Source: CAVUBL01 sp963739795
GTDB lineage: Bacteria; Acidobacteriota; Thermoanaerobaculia; Multivoradales; DATKCC01
Direction of reading: 5' to 3'
NCBI GenBank assembly: GCA_963739795.1
Contig: CAVUBL010000007.1
Span: 186,001 to 250,000, forward strand
DNA length: 64,000 nucleotides
Numbering within the stretch: position 1 is the first letter of the stretch; every line of letters begins with the position of its first letter. This document shows, piece after piece, positions 56,751 through 64,000 of this stretch. The notes beneath the pieces were generated by a model, which saw only the letters and a list, made by a program, of their open reading frames with translations, was not told the origin of the DNA and did not search any database. A program made the position numbers and the translations under genes.

Positions 56751-58610
56751 CTAGGGTTCGTCCGTGCGCGCGGAGGAGGGGTAGGTCTCGGGAAGGCCTC
56801 GGTGCAGGATGTGACTGACCCTCTGCTTCTCGTCCAGCAGCTCGTCGAGGCGAGCCCGATCACCCTTGCGCTGGGCTTCCTGGATCTCCCGCACCAGGTC
56901 CCGCAGGCGCTCCTTCCTCCAGCGGTGGCTCAGCCTTTCGAGGCATTCGAACAAGCCGAGCCGACGGCAGCCGGCCGGGTACTCGACCTCGTTCTGGTAG
57001 CGGGCGATCCGGGTGAGGACCTCCGGTTCGTCACCCACGGCATCCACCACGGCGCGAGCACTTGGCGGACCCCCGTCCCTTCGGTATAGAGCGTAGATGA
57101 CCCGGTAAATATTCCGGGCCACCGGGTCGAAGAACACCCCTTCGGGCGGCATTCGATCGAGGGGAGGGAACTGTCCTTCGGGCTCGAGAAGCCGCGACAG
57201 GACCTCGTCTTCCAGCTTGTGCACCATGGCGCCGTCCGCTGGGCCGAGCGCGCTCCTCCCCCCCTCCGCCGCAGAGGGGGAAACGCCCTCCCGCGCCCGG
57301 GGATTCCCGCCTTCGCCGGCGCCGCCCGTCTCCAGGCGGCGGCCGAGGATCTCGGCGGGCACGCCCAGCCGGTCGGCGGCCCGCCGGGCGTAGGCGTAGC
57401 GCAGGATCGCGTCGGGCACGGGGGCGAGGAGCGCCACCACCTCGCGGGCCGCCGCGGCCTGGCTCCGGGGGTCTCGGCGCACCTCGGGCGGTACCAGCCG
57501 GTCGAGCTCCTCCTCCACCGAGTCGCCGGCCGCCTCGACCGCCGCGGCCACGGCCTCGGGCCCCTGGGCGAGGCGGAGCGAGTCCGGATCCTCCCCTTCG
57601 CCGAAGCGGGCGCGGCGCACCGCGAGCCCCTCGCCGAGGAGCACGGAGAGGGCGCGGCGGTGGGCGGTCTCGCCGGCCGCGTCGCCGTCGTAGCCCACCA
57701 CCACCTCCTCGGCGTAGCGCGAGAGGAGCTTGGCCTGGGCGGGCGTGAGCGAGGTGCCCATGCTCGCCACCACCCAGTCGATGCCCGCCGCGGCGGCCCC
57801 CAGGACGTCGAAGTACCCCTCGACCAGGAGCACGCGGCCCGCCTCGCGGATCGCCCTCTTGGCGCAATCGAGACCGTAGAGGAGGTTTCCCTTGTGGAAC
57901 TCGTCGGTCTCGGACGTGTTGACGTACTTCGCCTTGTCGTCGCCCAGGGTGCGCCCGCCGAAGCCCACGATCCGCCCCGAGGCGTTCTTGATGGGAAAGA
58001 TCAGGCGGTGGCGGAAGCGGTCGTAGTGGCGGCCGCTCTTGTCCGAGCGGGCCACCAGGCCGGCGGCCTCGAGGGCGGCGACCGGATGCTCGAAGCGCAG
58101 GGCGTCCAGGAGGTTCTGCCAGCCGTCCGGGGCGTAGCCCAGCCCGAAGCGCTCCACCAGATCGAGGTCGATCCGCCGGCGCTCCAGGTACTCGCGGGGC
58201 GCCCGCTGGCGCCGGAGCTCACCCACGAAGTACGCCGCCGCCGCCTCGAGCACCGGGGTGATCTCGGGGCGCTGCGAGCCTCGGCCCTCGGAGCGGGCCG
58301 GCCGCGAGGGCAGGGGCACACCGTAGCGCCGGGCCAGGGTCTCGATGGCCTCGGGGAAGTCGTCGCCGGTCAGCTCCATGTGGAGGCCGATGGCGTCGCC
58401 GCCCCGGCCGCAGCCGAAGCAGTAGTACAGGCCCTGGGTGGGATCCACGCTGAACGAAGGGGTCTTCTCCTTGTGCAGGGGACACAGGCCCCGGTAGCGG
58501 TGGCCCGCCTTCTGGAGCCGCGTGTGGTCGGAGGCGACGTCGACGATGTCGACGGCGTCGCGGACCGCCTGGACGAGCTGCGGGGTCAGATGGACGTTGC
58601 CCAGGGGCAT
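56751..58610 (-). CDS. dnaG: DNA primase DnaG
   Basis: A 619-residue primase: CHC2 zinc finger (GLCPLHKEKTPSFSV, then YYCFGCGRGGD), the RNA-polymerase domain with TOPRIM motifs LLVEGYFDVL and VVGYDGDAAG, and a C-terminal helicase-interaction region (FECLERLSHRWRKERLRDL). It makes primers for lagging-strand synthesis. Its stop is 7 nt before rpoD and within that gene's ribosome-binding region, so the two are probably co-expressed. Confidence 0.97.
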   Translation of the reverse strand: MPLGNVHLTPQLVQAVRDAVDIVDVASDHTRLQKAGHRYRGLCPLHKEKTPSFSVDPTQGLYYCFGCGRGGDAIGLHMELTGDDFPEAIETLARRYGVPLPSRPARSEGRGSQRPEITPVLEAAAAYFVGELRRQRAPREYLERRRIDLDLVERFGLGYAPDGWQNLLDALRFEHPVAALEAAGLVARSDKSGRHYDRFRHRLIFPIKNASGRIVGFGGRTLGDDKAKYVNTSETDEFHKGNLLYGLDCAKRAIREAGRVLLVEGYFDVLGAAAAGIDWVVASMGTSLTPAQAKLLSRYAEEVVVGYDGDAAGETAHRRALSVLLGEGLAVRRARFGEGEDPDSLRLAQGPEAVAAAVEAAGDSVEEELDRLVPPEVRRDPRSQAAAAREVVALLAPVPDAILRYAYARRAADRLGVPAEILGRRLETGGAGEGGNPRAREGVSPSAAEGGRSALGPADGAMVHKLEDEVLSRLLEPEGQFPPLDRMPPEGVFFDPVARNIYRVIYALYRRDGGPPSARAVVDAVGDEPEVLTRIARYQNEVEYPAGCRRLGLFECLERLSHRWRKERLRDLVREIQEAQRKGDRARLDELLDEKQRVSHILHRGLPETYPSSARTDEP

Positions 58611-58683
58611 AATCTGTTAGACACAAACAGGGGGTGGAAGGTTCTTCTTCCGGGAACGCCGGCACCCACCTCGTTGTTGCCGC

Positions 58684-61152
58684 TCACCCCCCTTTGAGGG
58701 TCACCACCGTCGCGCCGTCGCCCCCTTCGTTCGGTTTGCCGGCCCGCTGGGCGGCCACCGCCGGATGCCCGCGGAGGTGCTCCCGGACGGCCTTCTTGAG
58801 CCGGCCTGTGCCGTGGCCGTGGACCACCCGCACCTCCTGGCGCGAGGCGAGGAGCGCCGCGTCGAGGTAGGCGTCGAGGCTCGTCAGGGCCTCCTCCACG
58901 CGCCGGCCCAGCAGGTGGAGCTCGGCCGGCACCTCGCGCTCGGCGGCCGAGGTCTCCACTCCCTCCGAGGCGCTTCCCCGGTGCGGCTGGCGGCGCGACG
59001 CTCCGCCGCCGCTCCCTGTCGCCGAGGCGGCCGAGCCGGCGGACGCGCCCGGCTTGCCTGGGGCGAGGGCCACGAGCTCCTCCTCGGAACAGCGCAGGCG
59101 CTTGCCCCGGACTCTCACCTCGGCCCGGCCCCGGTCGAGGGCCGAGAGCTCGCCCTCCCAGCCGAGGGCCCGGTGGCGCACCCGGGCCCCGATCTCGAGA
59201 GGCCCGCCGGCCTCGGGCTCCGCCTCCTCGTAGCTCGGGGCGTCCTCGAAGACGTTCTCGGTCGCCTCCGAGGCCAGGCCCTTGCGCCGACCGGCCTCGA
59301 CCTCGCCGACGATCCGCTCGACCTCGGCGCGAAAGCGCCGGCGGGTCTCCTGCCGGAAGGCGTCCAGCTCTCCCTTGAAGGTCCGGGCCAGGGACTTGCG
59401 CTCCGCCTCCAGGCGCTCGCGCTCGGCGGCCAGAGCGTCGCGATCGGCCTCCAGACCCCGGAGGTCGCGCTCGACCCGGACCTGGGCGTCGGCCAGCTCG
59501 CGGCGCACCCGCTCCACCTCGGCGAGCATCCGGCCCAGCTTCAGGTGCTCCGTGCCCAGGCGCTCCTCGGCCCGGTCGAGCCACTCGGCGGGCAGCCCCA
59601 GGCGGCGCGCGAGGGCGAGGGCCTCGCTCGCCCCGGGCGGCCCGGGCAGCAGGCGGTAGGTCGGCTCGCCGGTGGCGGCGGAGAACTCCATGGCGGCGCA
59701 CGAGGCCCCCTCGGTCTCGAGGGCGGCAGCGGCGAGCTGGGTGAGGTGGGTGGTGATGACGGCCAGGCAGCGTCGCTCGAGGAGCCCTTCGAGGAGGGTG
59801 ATCGCCAGGGCGGAGCCCTCCTCCGGATCGGTTCCCGAGCCGAGCTCGTCCAGGAGGACGAGGGCGTCGGGGCCGGCGGCCTCCCAGGCCTCGGCGAGGC
59901 GCAGGAGGCGGCCGCTGAAGGTGGAGCGCTCGGCGAGGAGGTCCTGGTCGTCGCCCACCGTCGCCACCAGCGCGCCGACCGCGGGCAGGCGGGTACCGGC
60001 CTCGGCGGGCACCGGCAGGCCGCACTGGTGGGCCAGGGTGAGAAGGCCCACCGTCTTCATGGCCACCGTCTTGCCGCCGGCGTTCGGGCCGGTGATCACC
60101 AGGCACCGCCCGGCTTCGTCGAGATCGAGGTCGAGGGGGACGACCGCCTCGCGGTGCCCGGCGTGGCCGAGGGCGGCCGCGCGCAGGTCGGCGAGCTCGG
60201 GGACGAGCAGGGGGTGCCGGGCCGCGCGCAGGGCCAGGCGCCCGCGAGGAGCGATTTCGGCGAGGCGGCCCGCGGAGCTCTCGGCGAAGCGGATCGAGGC
60301 CTGGGCGACGTCGAGGTCGACGAGTAGCTCGACGTGGGCCTCGATCACCGGGCGCGACCGGCGCACCTCGTCCGCCAGCTCGGCCACGATGCGCTGCCGC
60401 TCGGCCTCCTCGTCGTCCACCGCCTGCTGCAGGGTGTTGTTCTCCTCGACCGTCTCGAGGGGCTCGAAGTAGAAGCTCTTGCCGCTTCCCGAGCGGCCGT
60501 GGGTCAGGCCTTTCAGCCGCCCGCGCGAGCCCGCCTGGAGCACCACGACGAGGCGGCCCTCGCGCAGGGGCACGGTCTCCTCCGAGAGCTCTTCGCCGTG
60601 CGCCCGCACGTACTCGGAGAGCTGGCCGTAGAGGTGATCGCGGGTGGAGCGGATGGTCCGCCGCAGGCCGGTGAGGAGAGGGCTCGCGTCCTCTCGCACG
60701 TCGCCCCGGCGGTCCAGGGCGCCGCCGATGCGGCGCAGGAGGGGCGAGGCGTCGGGCAGCCGGGCCACGGCGGCTCCCAGCTCGGGGCAGGGCGGGTCGG
60801 CCTGAGCGACCCGCTCAGCGGCGGTGCGGACGTCGCGAAGGACGTCCGCCAGGCGGACGAGGTCGAGGCCGGAGAGGCCGGCGCGAGGGGAGGCGAGGCG
60901 GTCCAGGAGGTCGCCCAGGGAGATCTCGAGCGACGAGACCAGCGGGGGGCCTTCGAGGAGCCGGGTCGCCTCTTCGTAGCGCCTGCGGCGAGCTTCCAGC
61001 TCCGGCACCTCGCGGGCCGGCTCCAGGCCGCGGACGGCCTCGCGGCCCAGGTCGGTGGCGGCCAACTCGGCCACCACGGCGAGGAGGCTTTCGAGCTCGA
61101 GGGCCCGCACCGAAGCCCGGGAGGCGACGGGACGAGGGGGCTCGGAGATCAT
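58684..61152 (-). CDS. mutS2: Endonuclease MutS2
   Basis: An 822-residue MutS2: clamp/coiled-coil domains, ATPase with Walker A TGPNAGGKTVAMKTVG, LVLLDELGSGTDPEEGSAL and TTHLTQLAAAAL, a long coiled coil (about residues 525-625), and a C-terminal Smr nuclease domain (LHLLGRRVEEALTSLDAYL, then VHGHGTGRLK). MutS2 acts on recombination intermediates and, in some bacteria, on collided ribosomes. It sits between rpsU and dnaG, replacing the usual direct rpsU-dnaG contact. Confidence 0.95.
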   Translation of the reverse strand: MISEPPRPVASRASVRALELESLLAVVAELAATDLGREAVRGLEPAREVPELEARRRRYEEATRLLEGPPLVSSLEISLGDLLDRLASPRAGLSGLDLVRLADVLRDVRTAAERVAQADPPCPELGAAVARLPDASPLLRRIGGALDRRGDVREDASPLLTGLRRTIRSTRDHLYGQLSEYVRAHGEELSEETVPLREGRLVVVLQAGSRGRLKGLTHGRSGSGKSFYFEPLETVEENNTLQQAVDDEEAERQRIVAELADEVRRSRPVIEAHVELLVDLDVAQASIRFAESSAGRLAEIAPRGRLALRAARHPLLVPELADLRAAALGHAGHREAVVPLDLDLDEAGRCLVITGPNAGGKTVAMKTVGLLTLAHQCGLPVPAEAGTRLPAVGALVATVGDDQDLLAERSTFSGRLLRLAEAWEAAGPDALVLLDELGSGTDPEEGSALAITLLEGLLERRCLAVITTHLTQLAAAALETEGASCAAMEFSAATGEPTYRLLPGPPGASEALALARRLGLPAEWLDRAEERLGTEHLKLGRMLAEVERVRRELADAQVRVERDLRGLEADRDALAAERERLEAERKSLARTFKGELDAFRQETRRRFRAEVERIVGEVEAGRRKGLASEATENVFEDAPSYEEAEPEAGGPLEIGARVRHRALGWEGELSALDRGRAEVRVRGKRLRCSEEELVALAPGKPGASAGSAASATGSGGGASRRQPHRGSASEGVETSAAEREVPAELHLLGRRVEEALTSLDAYLDAALLASRQEVRVVHGHGTGRLKKAVREHLRGHPAVAAQRAGKPNEGGDGATVVTLKGG

Positions 61153-61173
61153 GGACCGGGGGTACCAAACGAA

Positions 61174-61202
61174 AACGGGAGTGGCGCGGGGCCACTCCCG
61201 TT
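61174..61202 (-). terminator. Intrinsic terminator after rpsU
   Basis: A perfect 12-bp stem (61174-61185 with 61191-61202) around a 5-nt loop, followed on the minus strand by TTCGTTTGG, with the stem itself ending in AA/TT pairs. It lies between rpsU and mutS2, so much rpsU transcription should end here. Confidence 0.8.
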
Positions 61203-61230
61203 CGACGACAATCCGGCGCGCAGCGGCGCG

Positions 61231-61440
61231 TCAGGCGAGACCTGCGCGACGCTCTTCGGTGAGCTTGCGCAGCATCTTCTTACGGGCCTGCATGGTCTTG
61301 CGCTTGCGCTTGACCGAAGGCTTTTCGTAGTGCTGGCGCTTCTTGAGCTCGGTCAAGACACCCGCTTTCTCCACCTTGCGCTTGAAGCGGCGCAGGGCGT
61401 TTTCGAAGCTCTCGTCGTCTCGAACTTGAACTGCCGGCAT
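61231..61440 (-). CDS. rpsU: Ribosomal protein bS21
   Basis: A 69-residue basic protein with the bS21 pattern: VQVRDDESFENALRRFKRKV, RQHYEKPSVKRKRK and a lysine/arginine-rich helix. It binds the platform of the 30S subunit and helps initiation. ATG 61440 gives the usual MPAVQV start with GGGGTGA upstream. It heads the rpsU-mutS2-dnaG-rpoD set and is separated from mutS2 by a strong terminator. Confidence 0.96.
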   Translation of the reverse strand: MPAVQVRDDESFENALRRFKRKVEKAGVLTELKKRQHYEKPSVKRKRKTMQARKKMLRKLTEERRAGLA

Positions 61441-61578
61441 GGAACGGATCACCCCTTTTCGTTTCGGCGTTTCACACGCGGGTCAGGCACACCTCGCCAC
61501 CCACGGGAGCAGTATTCTGCCCTAACCGGCGCCTTCGGTCAAGGGGCGCCGAGCTTGAACGCCTCCTGCGGGGAGGGC

Positions 61579-62388
61579 TCAAGTGCCGGACGTGTCGCCC
61601 TGGGTCTCGCTGTGCTTCGGAACGGCGTCGAACTTGGTCTCGTAGACCTCGAAGTGCTCGCCCTTCTTGTGCATGTAGACCGCCGCTGCGTCGCCCTCGG
61701 CACTCTTCGGGTAGAACCAGGCGACGAGCTGCTTCTTCGGATACGTCCGGCGGTTGGCGGAGTTCGCCGGGCCGAGGAGCGCCGAGACCTGGCTCTCGCT
61801 CATGCCCTTCTTGACCTGGCTGAACCTCTCCTCGTCCATGTAGCGGTCGGCCTCGGCCTTGGCCAGGGTGTCCTTGACCTTCTGATTGTCGGGATCGAAC
61901 TTCAGGATGTCCTGGTAGATCCCGATCGCCCGCGCGTACTCGCCCCCCTCGGTGATGTACTCCTTGGCGAGGAGCATGTCCTCGTCCGCCTTCATCTGGA
62001 GAGCCTGCTGCTCGTTCGGGCCCGGAGCCTCGCCCTGGACGGGCGCTCCGGCGTTGATGTACTCGACCAGAGCCTGGTTCAGGCTGTCGGCCATCTCAGC
62101 GACCTGGGACTCCTTCTTGTTGACGTCCGTCTGAAGCTGATCGACGTCGACTTTCTCGCCTTCCGCGGGTTCGCCGCTCTTGGCCTTCTCGAGGCTGTCC
62201 TTCATCTGGGCGAGGTCTTGCCGCGCAGTTTCAAGGTCCTTCCTCTGCTGCTGGAGCTCGCCGAGTCGAGCCACTCTCGCCGCCTGGTCTTGGGCTTCCT
62301 TGTCGTCCTTGGACGAGCACGCCGACAGGGAAGCCAACGCAAAGAGCACCGTGGCGAGGGCGACCGACGTGCGGAACATGCGGTTCAT
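61579..62388 (-). CDS. Lipoprotein with coiled coil and BamE/SmpA-like end
   Basis: A 269-residue exported lipoprotein: signal with lipobox LASLSAC (about residue 23), a long coiled coil (about 35-95, LGELQQQRKDLETARQDLAQ), a TPR-like middle (EYARAIGIYQDILKFDPDN), and a C-terminal MSESQVSALLGPAN ... AWFYP segment like the SmpA/BamE fold. Likely an envelope structural or assembly factor. GGAGGT lies 6 nt before ATG 62388. Confidence 0.8.
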   Translation of the reverse strand: MNRMFRTSVALATVLFALASLSACSSKDDKEAQDQAARVARLGELQQQRKDLETARQDLAQMKDSLEKAKSGEPAEGEKVDVDQLQTDVNKKESQVAEMADSLNQALVEYINAGAPVQGEAPGPNEQQALQMKADEDMLLAKEYITEGGEYARAIGIYQDILKFDPDNQKVKDTLAKAEADRYMDEERFSQVKKGMSESQVSALLGPANSANRRTYPKKQLVAWFYPKSAEGDAAAVYMHKKGEHFEVYETKFDAVPKHSETQGDTSGT

Positions 62389-62533
62389 CGGTTGACCTCC
62401 TGTGGGGTTCCTCTCGTAACGCAACTCACAGGCTGGGACGGTACCATAGCGCGAAGGGGCCTACAACCTGCGCCTGGGTGGGTCGCCGGCCGGTAAACCC
62501 CGATGGGATAAGGGATTGCCGGGCTCGCTCCGC

Positions 62534-62562
62534 TTGACACCGCCCGCTGCCTGGCAAATAAT
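62534..62562 (+). promoter_or_regulatory. Sigma-70 promoter of the GAF-domain gene
   Basis: TTGACA (62534-62539), 17 nt, AATAAT (62557-62562), 52 nt before ATG 62615. The 17-nt spacing and near-consensus boxes make this one of the best promoters in the window. Confidence 0.7.
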
Positions 62563-62614
62563 CGACAATCTTTGGGGCCAGAGTGTCTGCGACCTCGCGA
62601 TGGAGGGTGTGATC

Positions 62615-64000
62615 ATGCCGCTTGGGGACAAGGTTCGACAGCTCGACGAACAGGTGGCCACCGTGGTGCGTCGCGCGATGGAAGATCTGCGCGAAGAGGT
62701 CCGGAAGCGCCTGGACGAGGCGACCGAAGACCTCCGGCGCAGGCTGGGCGAGGTGGCTCCGGAGCTGCCCGATTCGTTCGTCAACGAGGAGGATCTCCAG
62801 CGCATCGCCGAAGAGGCCGCAGCGCCTTCGCGCGAGGCCCTCGCGGACGCCGAGAGCCGGGGCGCCCGGGCCGCCCGGACCGCCTTGCGCGAGGCCGTTG
62901 CCGCCCTCGACCGGGCGACGACGCAGAGCTCCGTCCTCGACGCTCTCCTCGCCGAGTCGTCCCGATTCGCGCCGCGCGCTGCCATCCTACTGGCCCGCGA
63001 CGGTGGGATCGCCGGCTGGGATGCCCGGGGATTCGAGAGCGAGGGCGGGGCGGCCCGCGCCGTCGAGCTCTCGGCGACCGAGGAGCCCTGGAGCTCGGTG
63101 GTCCACGGCGGACCGGCGCGTGCTGTCGCCGCCGCTCGCTGCGCGTCGCTGGTGAGCCAGCTCGACAGCCCGATGCCCCTCGATGGGGCCGTGATCCCCC
63201 TGGTGCTCCGCGACCGCGTCGCTGCGCTCCTCTACGCCGACCGGCGAGAGGCGACCGAGTCGATCGACCTCGACGCCCTCCAGCTCCTGACCTACGCCGC
63301 CGGCCTGGCCCTAGAGACCCTCGCCCTGCGCGAGCGCTCGTCGACCGCCACGCTGCTTCCGGCCGAGGCGTCGGGAGCACCGGCTCCGGCCCCCGAAACG
63401 GTCACCCCGGTGGAGGCGGAGCTGGAAGAGGCCGCCGCCGCGGCCGCCGAGACCGAGGTGGAGGAGAAGGCCGACGAGCCGGAAGTCTGGCAGGCACCGG
63501 AGCCGACCGCCGAAGAGGCCGCCTCGGAGACGGTGACCCTCGACGCCTGGGAGGAGCAGGACCTCGAGCTGTCCGAGCCGGCGCTCACCGACGCCGAGGA
63601 GGCGGAGGAGGAGGCCGGCGGCGAGCCCTGGTCCTCGGGGATCGAGGTGGCGCCCGCCGCCGGGAGCGCCGAGACCCCGGAGCCGGTGGAGGCGACCGAG
63701 GAGACCGAAACCGCCGGCGAAGTGGAGATCGATCTCGAAGGTGCCGAGGAGATCGGGCTTTCGAGCGACCTGCTCCAGCCCGTGGACGAGGAGGAGCTCG
63801 AGCCGGTCGAGCGGCCGGTGGCCGGTTTCGAGTCACTCGACGATCGGGTCCTCGGAGAGGCCGCGCTCGCCGAGGCGCCGGAGCTGGAAGAGGAGGCGCC
63901 CACGGCGGAGACGGGCTACGAGCCGGTCCAGGAGCCGGAGAGCCGGGGTGAGGCGATCCCCTGGCGGACCGAGGAGTCGGATGCCTTCGCGCCCGAGGAG
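62615..64000 (+). CDS. GAF-domain protein with long acidic tail, 3' partial
   Basis: The frame is open from ATG 62615 (GGAGGG 7 nt upstream) to the window end, 462 residues so far. The first 75 residues are a charged coiled coil (EDLREEVRKRLDEATEDLRR), then a GAF-like domain (about residues 105-235: VLDALLAESSRFAPRAAILL, then LVLRDRVAALLYADR and LQLLTYAAGLALETLAL). From about residue 245 the text is Glu/Ala/Pro-rich and strongly acidic. GAF domains sense small molecules or light; nothing here identifies the ligand. The acidic tail could be a flexible linker to a further domain beyond the window. Confidence 0.75.
   Translation, partial: MPLGDKVRQLDEQVATVVRRAMEDLREEVRKRLDEATEDLRRRLGEVAPELPDSFVNEEDLQRIAEEAAAPSREALADAESRGARAARTALREAVAALDRATTQSSVLDALLAESSRFAPRAAILLARDGGIAGWDARGFESEGGAARAVELSATEEPWSSVVHGGPARAVAAARCASLVSQLDSPMPLDGAVIPLVLRDRVAALLYADRREATESIDLDALQLLTYAAGLALETLALRERSSTATLLPAEASGAPAPAPETVTPVEAELEEAAAAAAETEVEEKADEPEVWQAPEPTAEEAASETVTLDAWEEQDLELSEPALTDAEEAEEEAGGEPWSSGIEVAPAAGSAETPEPVEATEETETAGEVEIDLEGAEEIGLSSDLLQPVDEEELEPVERPVAGFESLDDRVLGEAALAEAPELEEEAPTAETGYEPVQEPESRGEAIPWRTEESDAFAPEE

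Overview
The window is GC-rich DNA of a Gram-negative bacterium: it has LpxC for lipid A, RND and EmrAB-type efflux with outer-membrane channels, lipoproteins and periplasmic Spy-like proteins. It uses menaquinone. A long MacB/FtsX-type permease of the acidobacterial orphan-permease type (46265-48784), Spy-like genes beside sigma-factor remnants, and two SpoIIE-type phosphatases suggest Acidobacteriota, possibly a Thermoanaerobaculia-like lineage. This placement is an inference from gene content, not from a marker-gene tree.

Layout. 1-6113 is a tightly packed menaquinone operon: menD fused to menH (5' end cut by the window), then menB, menA and menE with 4-nt overlaps. 6191-7402 is a decayed ECF-sigma/Spy-like stress locus that keeps two mirror-image ECF-like promoters. 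After an SDR gene comes a seven-copy GC-rich hairpin repeat, lon, an M48 protease followed by a stray copy of the same repeat, a broken M14 peptidase, and a striking response-regulator-receiver/LpxC fusion opposite a membrane SpoIIE phosphatase. 15855-21817 holds a hypothetical protein, a MutS-family ATPase, a frameshifted methyltransferase, a CGNR regulator opposite a DinB-like gene, and a DksA-type-zinc-finger/SpoIIE phosphatase fusion. 21937-26190 is a TolC-EmrA-EmrB type efflux operon.

26220-45638 is the accessory zone: VapBC, an orphan MNT nucleotidyltransferase, a tyrosine recombinase, a visibly lower-GC island (about 28.5-34.7 kb) carrying phospholipid genes (CDP-alcohol phosphatidyltransferase, GpsA-like, cardiolipin synthase-like) with a TylF-like methyltransferase and a membrane protein, an IS1634-type element inserted into one copy of a repeated gene family, several broken toxin-antitoxin genes, and a BREX-like three-gene cassette (TerB/SAP-like protein, BrxD-like ATPase with several frameshifts, BrxHI-like helicase). 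A second, intact copy of the gene family hit by the IS follows.

45684-64000 returns to core genes: a cold-shock protein, the permease, a CusCBA-type efflux operon whose outer-membrane gene runs into tRNA-Asn, and a macromolecular-synthesis cluster on the minus strand in the order rpsU, mutS2, dnaG, rpoD. A BamE-like lipoprotein and a GAF-domain protein with a very acidic tail (cut by the window end) close the window.
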